A program made the position numbers and the translations under genes. A stretch of DNA of 64,000 nt. Source: Bolinopsis microptera (Eukaryota; Ctenophora; Tentaculata; Lobata; Bolinopsidae). The notes under the pieces were generated by a model that was not told the origin of the DNA, made no database searches, and was given only the letters and a program-made list of their open reading frames with translations. The stretch covers positions 1,539,886 through 1,603,885 of the forward strand of contig NC_087081.1 of the NCBI RefSeq assembly GCF_026151205.1. Direction: 5' to 3'. Of this stretch, positions 44,979-55,300 are shown in pieces (the stretch's first letter is position 1; each line of letters opens with the position of its first letter).

Positions 44979-45668
44979 ATGAATTCTGTAACCTGCTCAT
45001 TCTGTGACAAGTCTTTTGCCAATAAATATAGTCTGTCCTCACACATTAGTAGGTATCATCGAGAGAACCGAGAGTCAGATGAAAGTTCTGCAATTCTACT
45101 GCCGCTGTCAAAAACTAACTCAGATGTGACTGATGTTAAAATGGAGGGTCCTGATTCTGTATGTTCAGATGCTGATACAATAGTTTCTGAAGAATCTCAG
45201 CAAGGTGGTTCTAACTCTGATGTACCAGGTAGTGGTGATGATGAATTTAGTGGTGTAACAAGTAGCGATGATGAGTCCAACAAAGAATATAGTGCTAAAG
45301 AGTTAGAATCTGATACTGACTGGCAACACGTAGGCAAGCGGAAAGGAGTACCAATCAAACAACCAAACAGTAAAAAGATATCGAGTTTACTTAAATCTCT
45401 AGACGTCCTGTTACAAAGTAAATTGTGTAAAGAGCAAAATAAATGTTTTGACATTTTATTCTCATACATGATGAAAACCGAATTGTTTGTTGTCTTGAAG
45501 CAGCGTTTCATTGACAGCGGAGAAGACCTAACAGATATTTTAAGTTTGGAAGAACGATCTCTATTGGATGCAGTTATCACCACTACAAGTCTATCTGATG
45601 TAAACAAACTAATGAACGAAAACACAAATATTGTCGATAAGATTCTCAAACTTTATCTGAATAAATAG
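44979..45668 (+). CDS. C2H2 zinc-finger protein, right-arm copy, 229 residues
   Basis: Same protein as the left-arm copy. The ATG at 44979 has a TATAAAA at 44956-44962, only about 20 bp upstream, and the stop codon at 45666-45668 directly follows an AATAAA (45660-45665). Upstream lies an AT-rich tract of 10-bp ATTATATGC-type repeats (44640-44930), unusual promoter surroundings. The two copies are transcribed towards the outer ends of the palindrome, divergently from the centre. A host gene caught in an inverted duplication and a gene belonging to a mobile or viral-derived element are both possible. Nothing in the protein decides between them. Confidence 0.7.
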   Translation: MNSVTCSFCDKSFANKYSLSSHISRYHRENRESDESSAILLPLSKTNSDVTDVKMEGPDSVCSDADTIVSEESQQGGSNSDVPGSGDDEFSGVTSSDDESNKEYSAKELESDTDWQHVGKRKGVPIKQPNSKKISSLLKSLDVLLQSKLCKEQNKCFDILFSYMMKTELFVVLKQRFIDSGEDLTDILSLEERSLLDAVITTTSLSDVNKLMNENTNIVDKILKLYLNK

Positions 45669-45902
45669 TTGATGGAACTAACTACCAGTACTAGAACCCC
45701 ATTAACATACAACTGTTATAGATTGATTTATGTACCCAATCTTACTCTTGATGATTTCAATTTATAATTATGGTGATAACAAAAAAATTATCAATTAAAC
45801 GGTAGTTTTATTCGTCTCTTGAAATTCACCAAATTTATAACACGCAAATTTAGTAGTTAATAATAGTCAATGGTATGGAGCCTTTGCTACTCCCTAGACT
45901 GC

Positions 45903-45978
45903 AGGGTGACAATGGGATTCGATTCGCCCTGAACCTTTTGTGCAGAAGGCGGTTGCTCTAACCACTATGCTACCTAAC
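45903..45978 (-). ncRNA. tRNA-like sequence in the right palindrome arm
   Basis: Exact mirror of the sequence at 40505-40580, on the minus strand. Confidence 0.45.
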
Positions 45979-46633
45979 AGTTGTTATATCTTAAAGGGTG
46001 AAAATGTGGTTCAGATACTGTAGCTATTGCTTAAATGTCAGAAAATTGATGATAAGACTTGCAATTCCCAGGAGGAGTGGGGGGGGGGAGTGATGCAATG
46101 GTAACCCTACACCACATTTCGTTATGACACCCTCTGCTTATTTGGAGTGGTGACTGGACCGGGGTAAATCGTGAAGAATCATTTGACCAGTAATCAAATA
46201 ACAGGAACCTGCTTGGCAACCGTTTAATCAGACTTTAGATTCTTTAGTCGGGATTATTAATTTATTCATCATGACGTTCTGACGGGTAATCAAGTGACTC
46301 CTGTCATGTGATCTCGAGGTTCAAATAACATTCATGTCACATGATGCTTAAGCTAAACACGTGACCGGTAATCAAATAACAGGAACCTGCTTGGCAACCG
46401 TTTAATCAGACTTTAGATCCTTTAGTCAGGATTATTGATTGATTCGTCATGACGTTCTGGCTCCTTATTGGTCAATCAAATGTCACGTGACCTTGACATT
46501 TGATTGACGAGCTTGTCACGTGGTTACATGACATGTGATCTGTCACGTGACGTGCTGTCACGTGACCTGGGGGCGTGCTGTGAGTGGCTGGGAGTCACTT
46601 GATGACTGGCCTTCACACATTCCCATCTACTAA

Positions 46634-47612
46634 CATGTATCACCTCTTCAGTCTTCAAACCGCCTAATATATATAACAGGGGCTTACTATTAAAGTAAAC
46701 AAACATGTATCACCTCCCCGCCAGTATCCACATCTATAGAACACTCGATTTCACGATCTCCAAATAGTTGAATGAACCCTCCATTTTGCGCCCTCCATTA
46801 ACTTATTAAGTTTAATGCAAATAAACATACCATTGTACGAAATTATTCCCCTATAATTAATAAAACTTATTTATCCAATTATGAATCATATTCCTTCTCC
46901 CATCACGTGACCCTACCCTACAAATTGACAAACTGTTTACCGTCCCGCTACCCATCATTCCTTCCTACGTGTCTTTAATTTAACTTATTAAGTTTATTCG
47001 ACTGTTTGCTATGTTTTATTTTACTTCTTCAAGATTGCTAAAGTTGATGAGAATTTAGGAGCACTTTTTACAACGACGATATGAGGTGCTTCGTGATCTC
47101 ATCTTTGATAGGGTAAGAAATACTGATATATATGTGTCTTTTCTCAAATAAAACACATTTTTCTATTCAAGTTAACTTAATTAATTAACACTTTGAAGAA
47201 TAAGAGGTTCGGGTATATACATTTTAAATAAAAATTAGGTTGAGTGGACCGTCCCAGTGTATTCATTTTCCAAACAAACGGAAATGATCTATCAATTTAA
47301 ATAACTTACTCCGTAACGCATGGCTTGTGCCGCGTACTACCTCCTATCATGAATTATGAATGAACAGACCGACGTTTTACAAGCTAACCTCTATAAGTCT
47401 ATAATCTATATACCGTGCCACTCTATATCGAGTACCTCGATATATCGGCCCCTTCTTTTCCCCAAACTTTAAGTTAATTAGCTAGTTTTGTAGAAGAAAT
47501 GTGATTTATCATAATAGCTCTTATCGCATTTTGTGTCGACAACATGTTGAGCTTTATTCCATGACAATACCACACAATTGGAACCAAACACAAGGGCTGT
47601 GTTCGCCAACTT
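46634..47612. other. AT-rich non-coding interval between palindrome and minisatellite
   Basis: It begins with ATGTATCACCTC and CAGGGGCTTAC motifs, shared in direct orientation with the DNA left of the palindrome. No gene is seen. Confidence 0.5.
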
Positions 47613-49165
47613 CGTGTCCCCCGCCCTTTTGTTCCCCGCCCTCTTGTTCCCCGCCCTCTTTTTCCCCGCCTTCGTGTTCCACGCCCTCTTGTTCCCCACC
47701 CTCTTGTTCCCCGCCCTCTTGTTCCCCGCCCTCCTGTTCCTTGCCCTCTTGTTCCTTGCCCTCTTGTTCCCCGCCCTCTTTTTCCCCGCCCTTGTTCCCC
47801 GCCCTCGTGTTCCCCGTCCTCGTGTTCCCCGCCCTCTTATTCCCCGCCCTCTTGTTCCCCGCCCTCTTGTCCCTCGCCCTCTTGTTCCTCGCCCTCTTGT
47901 TCCCCCTCATCTTGTTCCCCGCCCTCGTGTTCCCCGCCCTCTTTTTCCCCGCCCTCGTGTTCCCCGCCCTCGTGTTCCCCGTCCTCGTGTTCCCCGCCCT
48001 CTTATTCCCCGCCCTCTTGTTCCCCGCCCTCTTTTTCCCCGCCCTCGTGTTCCCCGCCCTCGTGTTCCCCGTCCTCGTGTTCCCCGCCCTCTTATTCCCC
48101 GCCCTCTTGTTCCCCGCCCTCTTGTCCCTCGCCCTCCTGTTCCTCGCCCTCTTGTTCCCCCTCATCTTGTTCCCCGCCCTCTTGTCCCTCGCCCTCTTGT
48201 TCCTCGCCCTCTTGTTCCCCCTCATCTTGTTCCCCGCCCTCGTGTTCCCCGCCCTCTTGTTCCCCGCCCGTATATTCTCCGCCCTCTTGTACCCCTCCTT
48301 CGTGTTCCCCGCCCTCTTGTACCCCTCCTTCGTGTTCCCCGCCCTCTTGTTCCCCGCCCTCTTGTTCCCCGCCCTCTTGTTCCCCGCCCTCTTGTTCCCC
48401 GCCCTCTTGTTCCCCGCCTTCGTGTTCCCCGCCCTCTTGTTCCCAGCCCTCTTGTTCCCTGCACTCTTGTTCTCCGCCCTCCTGTTCCCCGCCCTCGTGT
48501 TCCCCGCCCTCTTGTTCCCAGCCCTCGTGTTCCCCGCCCTCTTGTTCCCAGCCCTCTTGTTCCCTGCCCTCGTGTTCCTCGCCCTCGTGTTCCCCGCCTT
48601 CCTGTTCCTTGCCCTCTTGTTCCCCGCCCTCTTGTTCCCCGCCCTCTTGTTCCCCGCCCTCTTGTTCCTCGCCCTCTTGTTCCCCCTCATCTTGTTCCCC
48701 GCCCTCGTGTTCCCCGCCCTCTTGTTCCCCGCCCGTATATTCTCCGCCCTCTTGTACCCCTCCTTCGTGTTCCCCGCCCTCTTGTACCCCTCCTTCGTGT
48801 TCCCCGCCCTCTTGTTCCCCGCCCTCTTGTTCCCCGCCCTCTTGTTCCCCGCCCTCTTGTTCCCCGCCCTCTTGTTCCCCGCCCTCTTGTTCCCCGCCCT
48901 CTTGTTCCCCGCCCTCTTGTTCCCCGCCCTCCTGTTCCCCGCCCTCGTGTTCCCCGCCCTCTTGTTCCCAGCCCTCGTGTTCCCCGCCCTCTTGTTCCCA
49001 GCCCTCTTGTTCCCTGCCCTCGTGTTCCTCGCCCTCGTGTTCCCCGCCCTCTTGTTCCCCGCCCTCTTGTTCCCCGCCCTCTTGTTCCCCGCCCTCTTGT
49101 TCCCCGCCCTCTTGTTCCCCGTCCTCGTGTTCCCCGCCCTCGTGTTCCCCATCCTTATGTCCTGT
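47613..49165. repeat. 15-bp minisatellite (CCGCCCTCTTGTTCC), about 100 units
   Basis: The unit repeats without interruption, with variants (CTCGTGTT, CTCATCTT, CGTATATTCT, TTGTACCCCTCCTT). The period is five codons and stops are rare, so frames of 533-563 codons on plus and 540 and 360 on minus stay open at once. This is a clear sign of repeat-driven open frames rather than genes. Groups of variants recur (for example the CGTATATTCTCCGCC/TACCCCTCCTTCG series near 48270 and 48730, and again the series at 48490-48600 and 48930-49040), showing block duplications of about 450 bp. It ends about 170 bp before the receptor start codon. Confidence 0.95.
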
Positions 49166-49338
49166 ACCCGGCACAATAATGTAATGCTCTAATGGGGTAT
49201 ATCTGATTTTTCCTTATATCGGGTTTATTCTATACAATGCACTTTTATTTTCCCCGAGATGCCTGGTATATAGATAGAGCTATAGAGGTTAGGGTATACT
49301 TATAATCGGATTTAAATCTTGTTTCTTCTAAAAAAGCC

Positions 49339-52300
49339 ATGGTGATTGTTAACCTGATGTTGCTAAATTTGTTTACCTGCAGTTTAACGCTGGTGCTTAA
49401 TGATGGTGTGAGAACTGAGGACACAGAAGATGTTGAAACTGTGAAGGGGAACCAGGGTGAGTCACTGCTCTGAATTGTGAATTCTCTAAAATAGTACATA
49501 CTTAATTACGGTATCTCCGGATAAAAATGTTTTCCAGCAATCTCAGAAGATTGCCTTCAGCGCCCTCTACAGTCTACTCCTTTAGTTACCTCAAACTCCT
49601 TCAATTTCAAACTTTATATAATAGCTAACCATCTTCTTATACTTACTTGTACTTGAAAAGGTCGTTGGAGTGGCCTGCACCACACAGTAACTCCTTTCAC
49701 CGGTGTATTAGACCTCTCCATTATACCCTGTTTGTTGCTCGTTGTTCTGCATCTTCTATCCTGATGTTATCGACACCTGTGAAGATTGCTGCATCCTCTC
49801 GGACACATGACAACCAGTTTTTCCGAGTTTTACCTTTTTTACCATGTTGTGGGATCCAGTGCAGAGGATAGTTGTAAAGTAAAATAAGGTGTAGCGACCA
49901 GACTGATCCTCCCGGGGCGTACCAATGGTAAACACTGCCTGCTCACAAGTACTACTCACTACACACTATACTGACTTAGTCGTCCTGCGACAAATCCCCA
50001 CAAAACCCACGATATAATCAAGTATCGAACGCTAATCTAACACGATAGGTACGAGATTTTAGTATCGTACGGGTACAGAGAAGGGGAACAATCTGAAGTA
50101 CTGTAATTGAAAAGATATAACAAGGGTACGATAATGAAGTGTCGTACACGGATACTTACAAACCTCTAGCTCTGCAAGCAACACGTGCTGTGATAAATGA
50201 ATAATACGATAACTCAAGTATCGGTAACTATTGTACTTTAGCTCTTACAGGCTACTGAGTGAGTGCCGTATTACTTTCAATATGATCGAATGACTTGATC
50301 GGATCTTAAGTAAGGTATGAACAAAGGAAACAGTGCATTCGAACAACAAGTTTCGAAACGTGATAAATTACAGTCAATCAATAAACGAAACTAGTGACTC
50401 GCCGGCCACGTTACAGTGTTTTTCGGCAGCGGTAACTTATTTAAACTGCACCTAGCAAGCCACCCGAAGAACTGATTGTAACGGGGCAGATGAGAATTAC
50501 CAGCACTGCGTTACTCGGCCACACTTGGCTCAGTGTGTCCAATAATATAACCTAACTAACTACCCTGACTACCGCGTGACCTCCAAAACCAATCCTAATC
50601 TACAACACTAATCTAATCTAATCAAACACTAATCCTAAGGGTTTTAATTCACTAAACTACAATTTCCTAACTAAAATATCACTACACTTAAACTGCTGAA
50701 ACCAGCTTCCACATTACACTATATCCCCCGGGAAGATTTTATCGATTTCGTCAATATCTCAAGGTATTGACAAATTCGACCAAACCTCCCCCTACCTACT
50801 AAAATCCTAAAATACTAAACCATTAAATCTCTAAAGAAAAATAAAGAAGAATGCACGTATAAACCCTCACGTGACTAACACTAACCCTAAAATCCCACGT
50901 GCTAACCTCACCCATGTCCAACTCCATACACAATAAAAAAATCTACACGAATGCACCTTACGTGTGAAACTGAATTAAAAAACAAATAACAAGTGTATTA
51001 TACCCAACATTGACCGGCGAACTGATAGCTACTTCAGAAGCAATGAAACTACAATCTTCTAGATAAAATGAGTCATAGTACTTTCAGCCGGAGCCATCAT
51101 GAGTGACATAAATCTAAAAAATAGTATGGTTAGTTTCTAAATATAAACTCAAACTCTGAAAAGGAAACTGCTGTGAAAAGTGAAACATCAATAAATGGAC
51201 CAAGTATTTTTTTTTAAAAATTTATGGAAAGCCCTTCGGACGAAATACAAATTAATTATGCAGTAAAGGACTCTTGAAAGGGTTTGTACTATTCATTCCT
51301 GAGGGGCGAAAAACAAATAATTACGAACATATAAAAAATGCTCGTAACAAACCACATATTAAAACTTTCTCGTGATGATTTTATAACCGTAAAAGATATA
51401 CAACTTATATTTTTTTGACTGGTTCAAATACTTTAATGGCCTTCAAATCAGCATGACAAAATAAAAAATTGGCCGAGGAATAAGAATTTTAGTGCCCAGA
51501 ATTTGGACCCCCAAGTGGTGTCAAAAACGCGAATTAATTAGGTAATAATCATTTTAGTCTCTTGAGTCTTGATACCACTTTAGGGTTAGGCGGGTTCCTG
51601 CTAGTTATTACTGATTCATATATAATCTTAAACTAATTGCAACACTACAAATCTATTAAATTTATTGAGTATTATGTATCGCTATTGTAATAATTTGAGC
51701 GAGTAATATCCTGTAAAAACCCAGAATGTATAACATGGTCATGAAGACTTTGTTGTAACTTGTATGAAAAGCATTAGGTAATACATTTTAAATCATGTAT
51801 ATTACGATATACATATTGCACGTTTCTATTCTGTAACTTTAACCGTCAACCATGGTCCATGATAAGCCTTTTATCATTCCATAATGTTCATTATAAGATG
51901 GTTCTATGGTTTTAAAATTTGCACTCTGAAAATAACTCACTCTATCTACCGTATTAATCAAATTATTAATTATTACTGAGATATTCATAAACAAGTCTTC
52001 TCATATATATATTGTTAGTCAGCCACAACTGTCAGTAAAACAACGCCTTGACTTCAATTGTCGGTAAAATGTACCTTTACAGTCATCCTCAAATTATTTG
52101 TTATGTAGTAGTGTTGAAAATAATTAAAAAACTTATATATATATATATTTCGTTGCTGTACTCCTACACATTAAAAGTCGGTGTTGATTAGATCTTCGAA
52201 ATTCTTTGCATCATTTATTAAACATCGTTATCTCAAATTATTTGTTATATTATAGTAGTGTTGAAAGTATTAAATATATATATTATATATATATATATAT

Positions 52301-55300
52301 AATATTATAATTCTAATAATCGACATTTCTAAGATCCGTGTTGCAGCTCAAAACATTTCAACCCAGTTTATCATAACTTACAAATCAACAGATATGTGGA
52401 GCCCTGTGGTTAATTACAAAAGTATCCCTGCTGATCTGGATACTTCTTACCTGCACCTGAGAACAGACAGCACTGTCGGTAGTGGGGAGGAGATAGGGAT
52501 ATATTTCTATAGTGAGGAAAGAGAAGAAGTAGGAGGTATTGGTATCCGGTTCAGTACTCGTGTAGAGTATTGGCTTCACTTTTGTCAATTAGGCTACACT
52601 CCCTTCCAGAGTCTACCTACAGGAACAGATAAACACTGGGTATTAGAGAAACATAGATACAGGTACATAGTATATTGTAATGGAAAACAGGTACTCGACA
52701 TAACGGTGTCATCTAAAACGTGTAGTTATGTAAAATGGAACACTTATTGGGGAAGAGAAGTGAGCAGAATAGAGCTTAGTACAGGCAGCACTGCCTCTTA
52801 TTATAATATAGGTTAGTGCTTTGGTAGTATAGTACCTTAGTAAGTTAGTACAGATTTGGGTGACAATGCTATTATTTTAAGAAGTGTAATTAAATTTATA
52901 TTTTAGACATTGTTTGATCCGATACTGCGATGTCGTGTATTATTAAACCAGTCATGGGAGGATCAATGAACGTTGAATGAGGGTACATTCGCTCTTTCAA
53001 AAAAACGATTCTTTACTCACTGTTATCATTATCGTTTCAGAGCGTGTGTGGGAGTTTGAGAGAGCATCTCTTATCAACATGGTGACTGGAACGAAAAAAC
53101 TTAGTGATAGCGGGGGTCTTTTGGTCGCAACAATTTTTAACAAGCAAACTGGTATGGTGAAAAATGGAACAGTTTGCAAGGATGCGTTTAACTGGTATTC
53201 GGCACAGCGTTTTTGCTGGTCAATTGGATATCACTTCTCTGACTGGGGAAGTAATCCGAGAAACATGAAATATGTTCCTGAGTGAGTTTGATTTATGTGT
53301 CAACATTTTAGTTTCTGTTGCAATGGAAATGCTGTTTCTTTGCTATTTTGAATATCCGAACATTCTGCAATCTGCACCATTAAACCATTCAATCATTTAG
53401 GGATTGGCTGAAACGAACTGACATGTCAATAGTAATGGATGACGTAAGCTGTAAAGAGAATGATATTGACATATCAGATTGCGATTTTCGCATTTTGAGA
53501 CACAACTGTCAACATGAGGACAATATTTGGCTCCACTGCTTTAGTAATACAGGTATGCCCTGCCTAGGTCGATCTCGATGAAATCTGGAACGAGTTTCGT
53601 GTCAACGCTTTGCTCCATTTATCTCTATCACACATGAGCAAACGCAACTGGTCAGGTTCCATTCCAGTGTCTTCGAGTAGAACATCAGGAAAGGGCTTAT
53701 ATGGTCGTCCTCGATAACGCTGGCCGTAGGATGGTTGCCAAAAAGGAGTTGTTGGGCAGGTTGGTCCTGTAGACGGTAGACATGCCCTGCAAAATTGAAG
53801 TCTTTGTGTCTTTATAGTATCTGTCAACGATGGTATCTTTCCATAAAGAACGGAGTTAGGTGTATGTGATTTCCATGAGATACCAAAGACCCTTCGTACC
53901 ATTCTAGTATAAACACCGTCTAGTGCTCTTATATCAGCCTTTTTAAAAGTCTAGGTTTCTGCGCCATACAGCAGAACAGGTTCTACTGCAGTTCGAAAAT
54001 GTCTTAGTCTTGATCTTCATAGACATATAAGATTTCCAAAAAGCATCCAGACTCTGTAAAGCTTTCCATGCGAGGCCTTTCCTGACATTGATGTCTCTGC
54101 TTGTTGAGGCTATAAAAGATCCTAGGTACTTAAAGTCATGAACTTCTTCTAAAGGGATGCCGTTAATAAAGACTATTTCGTCTGAGTTGACAGGTCGCGG
54201 GATGTTGTTGGACATGTATTTGGTCTTTTCGATGTTAATAAGGAGACCATAACGGGCTGCTATGTCAGAAATGCTTTGGCAAAGGCGGCCATTTTCGCTG
54301 AAGCTGTCAGTAATTGTTGCTAGGTCATTGGCAAAGTCCAAATCAGCAATGTAGTTACTGCCATTTTTAAACCCATCACGTGGCCCTATTGCCAGTCTTA
54401 GTATAAAATCCAGGACGATGATAAAAACATCGCCCTGGAGAATTCCGAGGTTGGTAAGGAATTCTAAGGTTATACCTTCAGGGGTCATGATTTTAGCCTT
54501 AGTGTTGATGTAGAGTGACATAATGGCTTTTATGATTATATCAGGAAAACCGTAGGAAGCCAGGATGTCGGGAAGGTGAGATCTGAAGATGCAGTCAAAG
54601 GCCTTTGAGAAATCAATGAAAGAGATGACACAAGGAAGCTGGAAGTTCACAACCTCTTCGATGATACGTCTAAGAGCCAGAATCTGTTCACGAGTCCCTT
54701 TTCCAGGCCGGAAACCATTCTGGTTGTATCGGAGGCGAGGTTTTATGTGGCTCCTGATTCGGTTTAGAAGCAGCCTGTTGTAGATTTTCGTGGCAACATG
54801 GAGGATGGAGATGCCTCTGCTATTTTCAGGAAAGAACTTTTTAGCTCCTTTGGGTATAGGAAGAATGGCAGTGACAAGAAGCTCTTCCGGGGCTTTACCA
54901 GTAGTTAGCATGTTGTTGAACAGTAATAGTATAGTAGTGTCCAAGTCAACACACTTGTACAGCAGAGAAGGAATTCCAAGGAGTTGGTGGAATGGAGTCC
55001 GGGAGTTGATGCTCAGGACAAAGCTTTGTTATCTTTTTTGTAGTAGAATGTAGGATCCCATCGAGGACTGAAGATTCTCGGTGGACATTCGTAACAACGC
55101 AGTTGTTACATTTGGAGCGGACACGAGGAGTATGAGCAGAGGAGTTAGCAAGACCTCCGGCATCAGAAGATGCTACAGGGTCATGAGCAGCGCATGATAT
55201 ACCAGCATGCCTCTTGTTGCAGAAAACGCAGAAGCTTGGGTTGGCTCTGGAGACGATGAGGGTTTTACCAGCTTGAGTCCACTTGTCGAGAGGTGAGATA

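Larger units (their letters stand above)
43725..46633. repeat. Right arm of the large palindrome, about 2.9 kb
   Basis: It mirrors the left arm and carries the second zinc-finger gene on the plus strand. Its inner end stops within the ACTGAATGAAT repeat, at a place where TTCATGTGGAGTGTGGCA occurs twice on this side (about 43706 and 43802) but once on the left. That points to a microhomology-type junction or deletion. Confidence 0.95.

Noticed and set aside
47501-49192. Very long open frames (up to 563 codons) on both strands
   Set aside because: They are all produced by the 15-bp minisatellite, whose period is a multiple of three and which lacks stops. Several frames are open at once with pure 5-residue repeats.
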